Assembly (NCBI GenBank): GCA_024291935.2
Contig: CM044305.1
Coordinates: 91,318,397-91,382,396 of the forward strand
Reading direction: 5' to 3'
Length of the DNA: 64,000 bases
Source: Okapia johnstoni
Taxonomy: Eukaryota > Chordata > Mammalia > Artiodactyla > Giraffidae
Below the pieces are notes generated by a model. That model did not search any database. It was not told where the DNA came from and was given only the letters and a program-made list of their open reading frames with translations. Shown piece by piece: positions 1 through 14,098 of the stretch (positions are counted from its first letter, which is position 1; every line of letters begins with the position of its first letter). The position numbers were made by a program, and so were the translations under genes.

Positions 1-1640
<1,640 letters not shown>

Positions 1641-1865
1641 CGCGGCCAGGGGGCGGCGGTGGCCGCGCGGCCAGCCTGCGGGCGCGGGGCTGCGGGAACT
1701 GCTGTGGTACCGCAGTGTTGGGATCCCGCAGGAGCCGCGCGAGAGGAGGACGCGGAGCGCGTGCGGTGGCTCCTGGCCGCCCAGCCCAGCTGCCGGCTCG
1801 CCGCCGCTCTACACAGGGCGCTCTGGCATAACTACTGCAGAGGGGCTGCAGGCTCCGGCGCTCTG

Positions 1866-1947
1866 ATTGGCTTCCCAGCAGCCGTCCCCTCTGACTGGCT
1901 CTGGGAGAAGTTCCCCAGCCTCACGCCTCCTTCCCGCCGCTCATTGG
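1866..1947 (-). promoter_or_regulatory. Upstream inverted CCAAT boxes
   Basis: Two further plus-strand ATTGG motifs (1866-1870 in TGATTGG and 1943-1947 in TCATTGG) read as CCAAT on the GPC3 strand. With the one at 1592-1596 they make three NF-Y-type sites within 360 bp, all in the orientation of the gene. Whether they act is inference. Confidence 0.4.
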
Positions 1948-2697
1948 CCTACAGCCGAGTGGGCTTTTCCCTTGAGGATTTTTGCAACCTCTCCATCCTT
2001 CCTTGGGGTGCGTGGAGGTCCCTGGCTTCGGTACCCCTCCTTTCAGCCAGGTCCCGCTCGTCTCTGGCCACCAGAGCCTCACAAGAGGTCTTCCTCCTCC
2101 GCACAAAATCCACCTCTTCTTCCTGCTCTCTGAGGGTCTTCCCTCGATTCTTTTTCCCAACGCAGCTCACAAACCTACCCCACAAATAGTCACATTCAGG
2201 GCAGCTGGGGACCGCTGGCGGAGGGGCGGGAGGTTTACACCTGCCTCATCTTTGAATAGCTAAAAATCTGACAGCCCGTGGGGTTTAATTTAATAGACGC
2301 ACACAAAGTGAGAGAAGGCACCTGATCCCAGGATGTTAAAAGAATGTCTCCTGTAAGGTAGCCCCTGGTGACCCTTCATGAAGCAAAGCACAGCTGGTGA
2401 CAACAAGATAACCTGAGGTTTAAAGTCAGCCTAATTCATTAGAAAGCCGTTTCACACAGCAAATTCATTGAGCCAGAGCTAGCCTGTTTGAGAGGTCTCC
2501 TACCGCAAATCCCACCTCTCCTGCTTAAATTAAGCAAGTTAAGAGGCTGTGAAAATAATCCAGACAAGAAATGATAAAGTCCTGTGGCAGAGGAGACTTG
2601 GAAAGGGAAAACACTACTGGAGATATTTAGGAGATAGAATTTTAAAAGGCACCGAGTGGATGCGGGGGTTGGGAGAGAGGGATTCAAGGACGGAGGG

Positions 2698-2762
2698 CTC
2701 ATTCATTCTTTTTTCAACAAACATTTGAGTGCGGCCTACGTCTCTGGCATTCTTCTCCTACT
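2698..2762 (-). mobile_element. L2 LINE 3' end fragment
   Basis: Matches the reverse complement of the L2 3' terminus: CATTC and CAACAAACATTTGAG followed by a diverged 'tgtgccaggcattct' part. Short and old. Confidence 0.5.
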
Positions 2763-3117
2763 TCATAATTTTGCCTGGGGCTAGGCCTGCGCCTGCACTG
2801 AACATTTGACAAATGACATATCCACTTTAAAAGAAACGCCAATTAAGAGTCATAATTTGGCTGGTGAGTTTGATATGTTCCACCTGTGGAGCCCTGTGAC
2901 CAAAGGGCAGATTGGAAGGCAAGCATTGATTGAATTTCATGACCTCGCAGAGGAAGACATGACCTCCCATAAATTCATGATCTTCCAGAGCTCATGCAAC
3001 TAACTACAAAGGCAACAGTTGTTTTCAACTACTGGGTATTGAGTACCTTGAATGGAGGGACTATGACTTACTTTTAATATATACTTTTATATCTAATATA
3101 CTTTATATGAGCCAGGG

Positions 3118-3415
3118 CAGTGCTTCCCTAAGTGAGGTGTGTGAATCTCTGGTGGTATGTGGACCAGAGAAGTTTTGGGTTTTTTTTTAAATAAATTTTT
3201 GTTGTAATGTGGATCAGAAATGTATGAACATGCATAGTAGTACATCCAACCTATGATTTCATTAAGACAAAGTTAGTAGACAATGCTATGATAAATTAAC
3301 TTAAATAAAACTGTGAGTTAGCTTTAAAATTTTTTAATAGTACTGAGAATATGAGGATTTAGCAAAACTTGTGCAGTGGTATGTGAAAAAGTAGAATTTG
3401 GACTTCGGTCATAAG
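3118..3415. mobile_element. Possible hAT/MER-type DNA transposon fossil
   Basis: Begins CAGTGCTTCCCTAAGTGAGG and contains 'ggtggtatgtgg', a phrasing like non-autonomous Charlie-group elements; the 'gtggtatgtg' motif recurs near 3376. The interior is diverged and AT-rich. Family not assigned. Confidence 0.3.
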
Positions 3416-5225
3416 CAAACTCACCCTGAGGTTTTGGCAAATATTTAAGGTTTTGGCCTTAAAGCTTCTGCTCCCCCTACAAGCAGCTACTTGAGGGCTT
3501 TAAGCCGACCTAAGGTAGGAGTTAATAAAACTTGCTAGGCTTAAGGAGTGGTTGCATTTTTCTTATAAGTGACTCCCCAAGACTTTCTAACGTTTCAGTC
3601 CCCAAGCTAAGACTCTGCCTGTGGGATTTCAGGCCCTGGAATAGGCACTGAAGAATAAGCTTTTGGTCAGGACAGACTGCAGGGACACTGTGGACAGCTG
3701 TCCATTCTGCCAGTGTCCAGTGTGTGGAGTTTTACTGACAAAATCCCATTCCTTTACCAAAGTGTTAAAGCTGTTACTTTATCTGCTATATACTGCCAAG
3801 ATGGGTGACTATGAATTAAGATTGGGTTTTATTTTTCTTTTTACATAAACAACCATCTTACTTTTCATGGCTGCCTTCCTCATTTTCGAAGTCAGGCCAA
3901 TGACTCATCCTTACTCTTCAGCTGGAAGAGACAAAGAGAAACAATCAGTCTAGAAACACAAAAGGATGTGCTGATTGAGCACCGGTGTTCACTTTCCACA
4001 ATTCATGGCTCTGTGCTTTCAGGCCCAGTTGGAAGCATTTAGATAACACCATTGGGCCCCATTTTCCTCTTTGGGCCTCAGAGGAAGGCTACCTAGCACA
4101 GCAGGCCCAGAAGAACTTTTCTTCACCTTTCGTTCCCAGTCTCTAGTTTGAAAGAATTCGAGAATTCCCAGCTGTAGCCGGCAGCTATTATCTTGCTGTA
4201 GCTGGGAGGAGAGTCTGGTTCTATGACTCCAAAAGCAGCATAAATCAAGGTTTCTGGGAGAGGGTTAAAAAAGGGTGTTCAACAGCTGCCGCCATGGGAG
4301 GGGCTCATATATAGCCATGCACACGGCCACACACGCACACATGGTTTGTCTTGGGCCCAGTTCCCCTCGCCACCACCCCCCCTCCAGGTGATGCTCTCCC
4401 TCCCCATCCCCCTGAGGTACACAGTATCTTCTCCCCTTCACACCACCCTCAAAACCTCCTTTCTGAGAAGAAATTTTAAAACTCATCCACTCGCAGTGTA
4501 TATGGTTGATGGGATACAATGGGGCTGCCCACCCAGGGTAGGGGGTATTTTCACAGGGATCAAAGCTTTAAACCAAAGGAACAGGGCTCTAAAAACTGTG
4601 GAATTCCAGGCATTTGCCAGTGGGAAGGGAGTGTTTAAACTGAGGGGCAATGAGGCCTTTTTTGGTACACCTGAAATCACATCATGTAGACAGTTGCTTA
4701 TATGTTAGACTGGTCCTGCTCACAGTCAGCACCTCCCTAGCCACACCTCTGTGCTCTATGGCACACAGCCACTTTGTCTCCTTCTCTTGCAGTGTATGAC
4801 TCCTTTGTGGGGCGGAGGGGAGGGGAGGCGCCAGGCACACTGATCCCAATTCTCCCAAATGTATAAGCTATGATCAGAGAATGAATTATGGTCCTTTGGG
4901 AAAGAGTGTTCATTCATTCATCCCAGCCAGCAGGCCAGTGCAATGTAAATGGTAACTTTGTAAGTTGAAAGACTTAAAGCCATTTTGAAAATTGCATAAT
5001 AATCCTAGGCCGAATTTGGCTCCATGTGTGTGGAAAATTAATAGACCCAGCTGAGATGCCTGCATTATGAGTTGTGGATGGATAGCCTCTCCCCAGACCA
5101 GGACTAGACTTTGCCCTCACTAAATCCACAAAATATCCTGAGGTTCTTGTAAGTTAGAGTTCAAGACTTTGAAAAAAAAAACTATTGAGATTTTTATTTG
5201 TGGCATCATGTTGATTGCTGCAAAT

Positions 5226-5320
5226 AAGAAATTATTCCAAAAAAAAAAAAAAAAAAAACCAAATGGAAACAATAAAGCTTTTTGCAGCATAAAAAAAAAA
5301 AAAAGAAAGAAATTATTCCA
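5226..5320 (+). pseudogene. Tiny processed retrocopy (mRNA 3' tip) with 14-bp TSDs
   Basis: The 14-bp direct repeat AAGAAATTATTCCA occurs exactly at 5226-5239 and 5307-5320. Between them lies an A-run, a short unique piece containing AATAAA (5271-5276), 14 bases, and then A14 (5291-5304). A polyadenylation signal at the normal distance from a poly(A) tail, flanked by target-site duplications, is the mark of an L1-mobilised, severely 5'-truncated mRNA copy. The parent gene cannot be told from about 30 bases. The 5' A-run is unexplained. Confidence 0.55.
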
Positions 5321-6264
5321 TTCTGTCTTCATATGTATAAAGGATATTGATCTAGATTCCTAACATATTTCTTCCTACCCCTAGTCCATTTATTTATTTA
5401 TTTTGATTGGGCAGATAAATGTATATCTAACATTTTGCCTCTATTGCGTAGGATAGACAGTTTTCTACTAAAATTTAAGGAGCTTGTAGTTAGGTGATTG
5501 AGAAGATGGTAGCTTTAAATAGAAAGACTGGTGACGCCTGAGGCATGGCTTTAGGTGCCACATGGCAATTCATGAATACTTTGTTTTGCTTTGAATTATT
5601 GTGGCCCCCAAAACTCAGTGGTTCAGGTAATATAATATGTTTATTTGGATGTATGCTGTGTAGAATCTATAAGTAAATTTGCTAAGTTTTTTCTGGGTCT
5701 TTTTGCTCTGGAGCCTGGGTGCCCAATAGGTCAATAGTTGACCTCTAACCATTGACCGCTCACATGTTTGCTTCTCTCAAGGCCTTTTCCCACCCCCAGA
5801 GCTCCCTGAGTTCTGAACAACATATGGGAGGGGGTCAACAGCCACCACAGACAGCAATTCATGCTTTCAGTGGCCTCGTCCATCTTCCCAAGCCTCACCC
5901 ACAGCACCAAGTCTTGGGGAATTTCAACAGCAGCATCTCATAAGAAAAGGCCACCACCCCACTGCTAACTCTATAGTCATTGTAAAGTCTACCCATTAGA
6001 AACTGTGTTGTTCAGAAGCAGTAAGGGTGGGACCTGCAGCCAAAGGAAGGGAAGAGAAGTGCTAGATGGTTCCATTCCCTACCAACCAAGCCCAGAGGCT
6101 GCTACACTTGCTGTACCAAAACCTGGGGTGACCACTGCATTTACCACATTGGGTAAATATATGTTTACCTTTTTGTCTCTATCATGACTTTTGAGCTTTA
6201 GATGATCAGGAGTTCACATTAATATCAGAAAATAAAAATAATATTAAATAAATTGACCCTTCAC

Positions 6265-6350
6265 TACAAACTGTTTGAGAAGCATTATGCTAAGTATGTG
6301 CACAGTGCCTTGGCCCATGGTAGTCACTGAGTAAATGTTTTTAAATAAAG
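6265..6350 (+). mobile_element. MIR/L2 3' end fragment
   Basis: Resembles the shared MIR/L2 3' terminus ('cagtgcctggcacatagtag..cactcaataaatgttt'): here 'acagtgccttggcccatggtag' diverged, then 'gagtaaatgttttt'. Confidence 0.5.
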
Positions 6351-6765
6351 CTCTGAAATGCTTTTCTTAACAAAAATGAGGCTTTGATGTTGACTCTTTA
6401 AGATTGTAAAGTACTAAAGGTAAGAGACTATGTTTACCTAAATCTCAGTATACAGAGGCCTAACAAATTACTTTGTTGTTTGGAAATTATGGTAATAAAC
6501 TTTTAGGGGGGGGTTCGTATTCATTTTTCCCTGTTGAAAACCTGTGACAATCCTTTCTATGGAAATCTTTCTGAACCATATTACATATTTCCCTGCCTTA
6601 GTAAACAAAGTATATGAAATCTAATCTAATCTATTCTTGATGTTCTGTTATATCATATTCAATTTTTATACTATGCTATGAATCTACAGAATCAGTGAGA
6701 CAGTAAGCTGAGTCTGTGCTGGGTCTACGGCATGGCATTAAAGTTGCTTTCTTAAAAACAATAAC

Positions 6766-7079
6766 AAGAATCCCCTGTAGGAGGACTTCCCTGGTGGCAC
6801 AGTAGATAAGAATTCACCTGCCAGTGCAGGGGACACAGGTTCGATCCCTGGTCTGAGGAGATCCCACATACTGCGGGACAACTAAGCCCACGTGCGACAA
6901 CTACTGAATCCCCGGTGCCTAGAGCCCATGCTCCGCAACAAGAGAAATCCCTACAGTGAGAGGCCTATGCACCACACTAGAGAGTAGCCCCCACTCTCTG
7001 CACCTAGGGAAAGCCCACATGAAGCAACAAAGATCCAGCACAGTGAAAACCAACTAATTTTTAAAAAGAATGCCCTGTA
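6766..7079 (+). mobile_element. CHR-type tRNA SINE with TSDs
   Basis: Full-length cetartiodactyl CHR SINE. The head ACTTCCCTGGTGGCACAGT is followed by a box-B-like GGTTCGATCCC, the 'caactaagccc' and 'agagcccatgctccgcaacaag' body and a short A-rich tail. It is flanked by the near-perfect duplication AAGAATCCCCTGTA (6766-6779) and AAGAATGCCCTGTA (7066-7079). Confidence 0.9.
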
Positions 7080-7314
7080 ATGATTTATCCCTTCCTCTTT
7101 AACATATGATGTAGAATGTATAGATTGTTGCCCTTCTGCGTTAGTCTGCTATTTACACATTGTAATTCTGAGGTCAAAGGCTAAGTTAGCCCTTCCTAGG
7201 ATGTTCCTCTGATTTCAGCACGAGTACCTTCAACCTCTCAGTCGATTTCAACCCACCCTCCAGTTTACTTGCTTTAACTTATGTTGCAACACAGTGATCA
7301 CAAAAGTCCGCACA

Positions 7315-7450
7315 GAGTGGTGAAGTGGGCATAGGTTACACAGTTCGATAGTTCCAAGTCCAAATTTCAGCTCTATTACTTACTAGCTAGGGGACCTTGG
7401 ATAAGCCGCCTTACCTGATTGAGACTTCACTTACAAAATGAGGATTAAAC
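7315..7450 (+). mobile_element. MIR SINE
   Basis: Contains diverged MIR core: 'cagctctattacttactagc', 'gaccttggataag' and 'cacttacaaaatgagga'. Confidence 0.75.
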
Positions 7451-7739
7451 ACTTAACCTCAGTTGATGAATGGATGAATAGATAGATCCATGTGATAGTA
7501 CAAATAGAATACAATGCTACTTATAGAATATAGGCAGTCAGAATACTAGGGTCCACTATAACATTCTTTCAGCTTTTCTGTATGTTAGGAAAAATATAAC
7601 CTTGTAAGATCTTTGAGAGACTAGAGATATAAAATAGGTAAAGCTTCTGGCATGTTGTAGGTATTCATATTATCCTATGAACTTCAAGGCTATTTCTTTT
7701 AAAAGCCATCAAATCCAGGTTTGTTTATTTGTAATAAAC

Positions 7740-7850
7740 ATTAATTAATATTTTTATTACCAACATTTATAGAACAGTCACTATGTTCTAGGCACTGGTG
7801 ATACAGTGACAAGGGCAAAATTTTTGCCCTCATGTACATTTTCCAGGCTT
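7740..7850 (-). mobile_element. L2 LINE 3' end fragment
   Basis: Antisense L2 end: 'catttatagaacagtcactatg', 'ctaggcactggtgatacagtg' and 'tttttgccctcatg'. Confidence 0.6.
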
Positions 7851-7859
7851 GTTTTAACC

Positions 7860-9300
7860 ATCTGAGTGAGCAGGCATCTTCAGTTGTCAGTTCACTGCCA
7901 GGCTTACCTCAGTGCCAGCACTGGGACTGCCAGATTATCAAGGTTTTACACGATTCATAAGTTTGAAGGCGGCATATGCTCTCAGAGGGTCTCCTTGAAC
8001 TTCACAGTCTTGGCTGCTGCTCAGTCCTCCTTCAGCCTCCCTTAAAACAGGTCCATGTGGAGAGTATGAGAGCTAAGCAGTGTTCACTGATGGCCAGAGT
8101 CCAGCAGGAGACCTGCCACAGGCCCAGGAATTCTCAGACACCGATTTGCCATTCCATTTCCCAGGGCTTAACCTCTGTCGTTTGGCCTCCCCAATTACAA
8201 TTACATTTCCAGACCTTTTTTTTTTTTTTGGCCTTACCCTCAATTCCCAGCCTTAGTAATGGCTCGTATTTCCTGGATGTAACTACAGGAGCTCAAATTC
8301 ACTTCTGAAAAAAAAGTTTTCAAACTTAAGCTTGCAGCCAGATCTACCCTAGTTTTAAACTTCACAGTCATACTCACATATACTCGTATCATTTCTAACT
8401 TACCATTGTATGGAAACATCATGATATATTTATTTTTCTTTTTTCTCTGCTTGATACTAGGCTATGAATTGACTCTTCTTCAGAGGAAAAAGGCCAATGA
8501 TATCCTGACAACCGGAAAGAATGCCATTCTCTTGGCTGATAGTCTGCATGTGGAGGAACAACATTTCACACACAGATGGAAGGGAAAGTTCATCTTCCTC
8601 AGTATAACTGCTCCTATGGCAAAAAGGTCATTTAATCACATGGGAGCAGCTAGACAAGATGATAATATAAAGCAGGATTCTGTGTGCTTCTAAATCATCG
8701 GGGCTTTATCAGCTGCCCCTACACCACTCAAGGATGGGAAACCCTGAGACAGTTAAACAGAAACATCAAAGAAGAAAGGATGGATGTGCCTGTTGTCCTT
8801 TTGTATATTTTTACAGATATGGCTTTAGTTCTTGCCTCTCAAATGAGAAGAACAGCAGGTTACCTTTCTATGAGCAGTTGTGTTCACAACTGAAGCAGAA
8901 CTGAATCTGAAATCCAGGGAGAAATTCACTTTCTCACTTTAGTTTTGCTGGAAACAGAACTTGTAATATTACTGATTACTTTAACATAGTCATTATATTT
9001 AGTGTCATTAATACTAAAAAAAAACCTTTAAGCCTGCCAAGTTTCCTTAAACCTATGCTAATATTATTATGGATTCTGAAAACTGAGGCACTATATCTAC
9101 TCATACCATTTTTCCTTAGAATTTGATCTTTGGGTATTTTTTTTAAATCCAACAAACAGGAATTAAAGTAATGGTAGCACACAGTGCAATTTTGTGAACT
9201 GACAACAAACCTCTTGATCTGGGAAAGAAGGGCCAAGTTTTCAGGACTACCTATTAAATAATAATCCCAGTTAAATTGTCTCCTTTGAGAATCTCTTACA
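7860..9300. other. Intergenic, no feature recognised
   Basis: Unique-looking DNA. A T-run at about 8216-8230 is the only simple sequence. Open frames at 7976-8308 and 8406-8693 (plus) have no recognisable domain. Confidence 0.5.
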
Positions 9301-9309
9301 TTTGTTTAA

Positions 9310-9520
9310 GACTTCATTCTTCTTACAAAGGGCTTCCCTGTACCTTATCTGGATTGTTCTTCCCAACAGCCCTCTGAGATAGATCAGGCATGCAAATATT
9401 ATTGCCCCCATAATATTTGATGAGAAAACCTCTGAGATTCAGAGAGTAAAGTGATGTTCCCAAGGTCACATAGATAGCAGGTCAGCAATGAAGACAGGGC
9501 CTTAACGAAGTCAAATACCT
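9310..9520 (-). mobile_element. MIR SINE (antisense)
   Basis: Reads as reverse MIR: 'caacagccctctgagatag', 'attattgcccccataat', 'gagattcagagagtaaagtg' and 'cccaaggtcacatagatag', in the expected order. Confidence 0.8.
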
Positions 9521-9559
9521 CCAATACCTCCCAAACTACAAAATCCCAACAAGCCATGT

Positions 9560-10525
9560 GGCAGTGGTTTAAAACCTAAATGTCATAGCCAAAAACTTTT
9601 GAATGTTATCCAGATGTCTCTGAAAGCCTCACAGGATTCAATACACACCTTAAAGAGCCAGGCATGAAAAATGACATGTTCTGAGAAGCGTGCCAATTTG
9701 AGATTTACTAAATGAGAGAGAGAAGTTGGGGACAACAGAGACAGAGCCAGGTTTCGAACAGCATATTTCTTTTGCTCTTCGATTCACTGCAAACAATGAC
9801 ATTAGCACAAGGTAGGAAAGGCACCATGTTGGCGGTAGAAAAGTGAGTTTGTATCATATAATTCACTCAAAGTTTGTGGGGAAAAAAGTGGAAGGCATTT
9901 TGGAAATTGCCCCTGCAGTTTGATTTTAAATGTTTGAAGAACCTTTTCTTCCTTGTAAGGTGGTTCAGGGGAAGGCTGTCCCTGTTCTGCTGTCATCATG
10001 TTATCAGAAAGGCAGATGAAGAAATTAAATTAAGTCTGAATGAAGTAGCCTTTGGAAGCATCTGAATTGCACTTCCTCATGCCAGCGGAATTTGACAGCT
10101 AATTATGGAGCCCATAGATGATATAAAACTCAGAATTTCTCAAAACGTAGTAGTCATGCCTGAGCAGGGAGAACTGGTTACATTCATTACAGGAAATTCA
10201 CCGTTTCCCTCAGGAAAAGTGGTTCCATGGGTCAGAGTCAGGCCTCATGCTTGGAATTAGGGTTTCAGGTCTGCCTGAAGCCCTCTTCTTCCCGCCTTGC
10301 TTTTACAGACTGAGAGAAGCACTAAGTCCCTCAAAGGAGAGCTCCCCACAGTAAGGAAAAGTTAGCCTAAGAGGGAGCTAAACCGATGATGCTGAGTTGC
10401 CAGAATCCCTCCACAGGCCACCCAAGCGGTGAAGAAATTCATGGAGAGAAATAAAGAAAGAAAAGACCCACAGCCGTGAGCAGAGCCAGCTGGGAGGGAT
10501 GTTATTACTTTATTTCTGTTTTCTT
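9560..10525. other. Intergenic, unique
   Basis: No repeat or gene recognised. The stretch around 10060-10130 includes GACAGCTAATTATGG, a homeodomain-type core, in repeat-free sequence. Confidence 0.4.
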
Positions 10526-10529
10526 AACT

Positions 10530-10593
10530 ATGTGTGTGTGTGCATGTGTGTGTGTGTGTGTGTGTGTGCACGTGTGCGTGTGCATGTGTGTTG
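10530..10593. repeat. (TG)n microsatellite
   Basis: About 60 bases of TG repeats interrupted by CATG, CACG and GCG variants. It produces spurious open frames on both strands. Confidence 0.95.
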
Positions 10594-10599
10594 AGGGGG

Positions 10600-11875
10600 A
10601 GGGAGGATTGATTGCAGAAAATGTCTGGATCCACAGCACTCAAGATGGAAACTTTTGTTGATATAATTTCTCCTAACTTTCCTACACCTTCCTTCCCTTC
10701 TACTCCATTTCCCCAGTGGCTATCAAGAGCTGTATATATCTGACCACAAAACATCCAGTCAGTTCAAGTCAAAAATGCAGCCAGCCATCTGGATTGACTC
10801 AAACTCTGTCTACACACACCAATTGGCTTGGGGGTAAAAAAATGTAATTCAGTGGAACAACTGGTTATTTTTAAAACAACGAGTTGAATTCAGACAACCA
10901 TCCAATTAGTTGATTTCAAAATGCCTGTTTGGCGACATGAAAAGGGTTATTTTCAAAGGGCCTTGTGTGTGCATAAACAACCTGAATGCTATTAAATTGA
11001 CGAGCTATTTCGGAATCAAGTAGATAAGGCCAAAGCGGCTGGACTCTGTTTATAAAGGGGGAACCTGTTAGGGTAGCAGTCCATCAAGCACTCCAGAGGG
11101 TGACACCTTCTGTTGGAAGGCTGAAGTCTGTCATTTGACAGCGGCATAACCATACCCTTCTCTTTGTAGAAGCAAGCATCTCATTCCTTTATTAGAGAAA
11201 CCTCCTATGCACTTCTTCCTGGACGTGCCACACTAGACGGAAGGCCAAAGATTCAAGTAGACCCTCAAAGGCAAATGCTATTGGGTTAGCTATTGCCACA
11301 TAACGCGTTTCCCCACACACACGGTGATGGTAACTCGATTGTCTCTCCTCTTTTACAGGTCTCAGTCTCACTGCATACAGCCAGGAAGCCTCTTCTGAGC
11401 CATTTGACCCGATTCATGATGAGTTGAGTCAGTTTAAACCGCACAGCTATATGTCCCTGAGCTTTTCTCCCCCTGAAATGTGAAAGTTCTTTCCCAGTGT
11501 TACATTGCTAAGAAATGATTTAAGAAAAAAGCAGGGACGAAGGTCTCCTCCTGAAGAGAATTTTATTTGCACTCCCCATGCTTTGTCATAAAGGGCATTC
11601 AACTGTGTTAATCATATAAGAAGTTTTAGAGAAGCTCTCTTTTTCACATTAGGCTTAAAACATCACCCCTGAGGTGGTGCTGATGGCTCCCTTAGAAAAG
11701 ATTTCTTTGACATCTAAGACACAAAGGACTTCAGCAAACGCTCTGAGTTGAACGAGTGGTGCTTAAGTGCTGACTCTCCATCCCCAGTGACAAGCATTTA
11801 CTAAGTGAAACTTTTGTTACTGCAAATGTCTTACTTGGGTGTGTCTTAATCCTGAATGTTGTGGAGGTTTTGTTT
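10600..11875. other. Intergenic, unique; candidate conserved element
   Basis: No interspersed repeat recognised. The part from about 10780 to 11080 has a balanced composition with several CpGs and core motifs such as CAATTAGTTG and 'gttgaattcag'; see findings. No coding frame is convincing. Confidence 0.4.
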
Positions 11876-11878
11876 TAT

Positions 11879-11933
11879 TGTGTGTGTGTGTGTGTATGTG
11901 TGTGTGTGTGTGTGTGTTTAAAAAAAAAAAAAA
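11879..11933. repeat. (TG)n followed by A13
   Basis: TG dinucleotides with one TATG interruption (11879-11918), then T3 and A13. Confidence 0.95.
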
Positions 11934-11939
11934 CATTTA

Positions 11940-12690
11940 TTTTATCAGAAAGGATTCTCACAATGGAAGCATTCATTGCCATGGCTGTGGCTGAGTCTTT
12001 AGGTTTAAGACTGGTTAAGCTGCCCCAGGTAGAAGTGTTTGCACAGCGACAGAAGTATAGAATCACAGCCCCTGAGTTGGAGGGGGCCCCATTAAGCCAG
12101 TCCTTGCCTTCAGGCATCCACGCCAGAGGAATAGCCACCTTTCTCTTTAAGATCTCCAAAGACAAAAACTCCACATGTAGTTCTTTTATTATAAAAAGTG
12201 TGAACTGTAAAACATATTTACAAGGGAATAATATTATAATCCATCTTCAAATTATTTCCTTTTTTAAACATTTGCTTTCCCAAGCTTTAAAAAAGTTAAT
12301 ACAGTAAAGTTTCCTTTCGCCTTTGAAAAAATCCTTTCAATAGAAGCATTTCTCCTCTTTTTGAGGACCCACATGGGACACTGCTCTCAGGAAATTCTAC
12401 CAGAGATCGTTATGTTTCTCCTAAAAAGCAGGTTTGCTTTCATCTTATGGATACTCTGAATCAAGAGATGTTGCCTCTTTCCCTTTGACTGTTGGAAAGC
12501 TCAGAGCCAAATGTAGAATTAATGAACAGGACCCTATCTCAGCTTCACCCACTTTCCTTCCTTTGCTTTCTCTTCATCCAAATTTCCTCACTTAGTTGTG
12601 TTTTTTGCTGTTGTTTCTGGGATTTCTGGATTGGTCTGTTTTGATGTTTGTAAACAGTTTTATGGAACAAGAGCAGCAGAGGCTCTAGCT
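11940..12690. other. Intergenic, mostly unique
   Basis: No gene. The part 12050-12175 ('agaatcacagcccctgag', 'ccttgccttcaggcatcca') recalls the 3' tails of very old CR1/L3-like LINEs, but the match is too weak to call. Confidence 0.35.
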
Positions 12691-12694
12691 CCTA

Positions 12695-12850
12695 GCTCCA
12701 CCCTTTCATAGTTTAACCTGAGTCTCAGTTTCCTCATCTGTAAAATGGAGATAACAACTGTAGTTTCTCCCTCATGGGGTTGTTGTAGGCATTAAATAAT
12801 AAAATACATGTATAGTGCCAAGCAGATAGTATCCATTATTAATAACCATG
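12695..12850 (+). mobile_element. MIR SINE
   Basis: Well-preserved MIR 3' half: 'ctcagtttcctcatctgtaa', 'aatggagataacaactgtag', 'catggggttgttgtaggcat' and 'aaatacatgtatagtgccaa'. Confidence 0.85.
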
Positions 12851-13044
12851 TTACCTTTAATCATTTTGGGAGCAAGAAGGGCAAAAAAAAAAAAATTATT
12901 CCTCAAATCATATTTTCAATCTTTTATCCCACTTCTCCTTCTGTCTTCTGTATGATTTGTCTTTCAAGTGAAATCGTTTGATGTTTCACACTTTGATGAA
13001 ACTCCTACTACCTTATAGGAGAGTGCTCCCCAAACTTCTTTGAT

Positions 13045-13257
13045 CTTATTGGAAAAGACCCTGATGCTGGGAAAGATTGAGGGCAAGAGGAGAAAGGGGC
13101 AACAGAAGATGAGATGGTGGAATGGCATCACTGACTCAATGGACATGAGTTCGACCAAACTCAGGGAGATACTGAAGGACAAGGAAGCCTGGCCTGCTGC
13201 AGTTCATGGAGTTGCAAAGAGTTGGACATGAGTGAGCGACTGAATAACAACAACAAA
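13045..13257 (+). mobile_element. BovB LINE 3' end
   Basis: 5'-truncated BovB (RTE clade). It encodes the C-terminal tail of the BovB polyprotein: [33 protein letters not shown] and [10 protein letters not shown] in one frame (within 13040-13231), followed by 'gagcgactgaataacaacaa', the usual 3' terminus. Not a host gene. Confidence 0.9.
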
Positions 13258-13259
13258 GA

Positions 13260-14095
13260 ATCAACAAAATCACTTATTAAAAACACAGATTCCTACTCTT
13301 GGACACCTGAAATTACTGTGTCAATGAGCAGTCAGAGGTCTGATGTTTCTGGGATTGATGTATTCTAAATTGGATTTGATCACCAGCTTTTTGTGCAATA
13401 CATGCCAAATTGTCTGTACTTTCCTCCAAGAATCTAATCACAAACTTCCAAACTTGCTATCCAGTAGTGAGTATCTCACTAACATTTTATTTTTGTTTTC
13501 GTGCTTTCCATTCAGTGACTTTTTGTATTTCTTTTTATTCTTTTACTTCCTGTCCTGCTACATGTATGAGCCTATCTTTTTTCCAACTCCGGATGCCCCT
13601 TCCTTGCACTAGCAGGTTCTTTTCTACCCCTCACCCCCAACACTTCTTTGGGTGAAGTATATCAGAGCTACAATTGTCATTTGTTTGTATCTTTTTGTGA
13701 TTAAATGTATATGGACATTATCACAAAAACAGTTACTCAATAACCATTTCAACCCCTTCTTTGGGGAGAAAAACATCTGCTGCCTTTTTAATTTTATTGG
13801 CCTGCTTGATGGCTCTACAACCCAGTGAAGAAGGAGCCCCACCCACCACAAGGCTCTTCATCCTGCTGGGGAAGCCATACATAGTTGAAAGACCAAAAAG
13901 TGCAAAAGAAAAAAAAAGATTGTATCCGCCTTCCTCTGTTTTCCATGGATAAATGCCAAATCCTTCATACTTAAACTTTTCCCCCTTCCTTTACTTTGCC
14001 TCCCAGTTTTCCTTCGAATGAATGAATAAATTGTCCAGCCCTTCAAATTTTCTCAATAATCTACCTCTGTAGCTCATTCCAGTGTTTAATCACTT
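13260..14095. other. Intergenic, no feature recognised
   Basis: AT-rich unique sequence with small unsupported open frames. Confidence 0.45.
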
Positions 14096-14098
14096 TGA

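Larger units (their letters stand above)
2280..6220. other. Intergenic, mostly unique
   Basis: AT-rich DNA upstream of GPC3 with no convincing gene. It includes a short L2 end, a possible hAT fossil and a tiny poly(A) insertion, listed separately. Other small open frames in it are under 121 codons and resemble no family I know. Confidence 0.5.

Noticed and set aside
6780..6860. tRNA-like A and B boxes in SINE heads
   Set aside because: The sequences are tRNA-derived SINE promoters; none keeps a full cloverleaf, so no tRNA gene was called.
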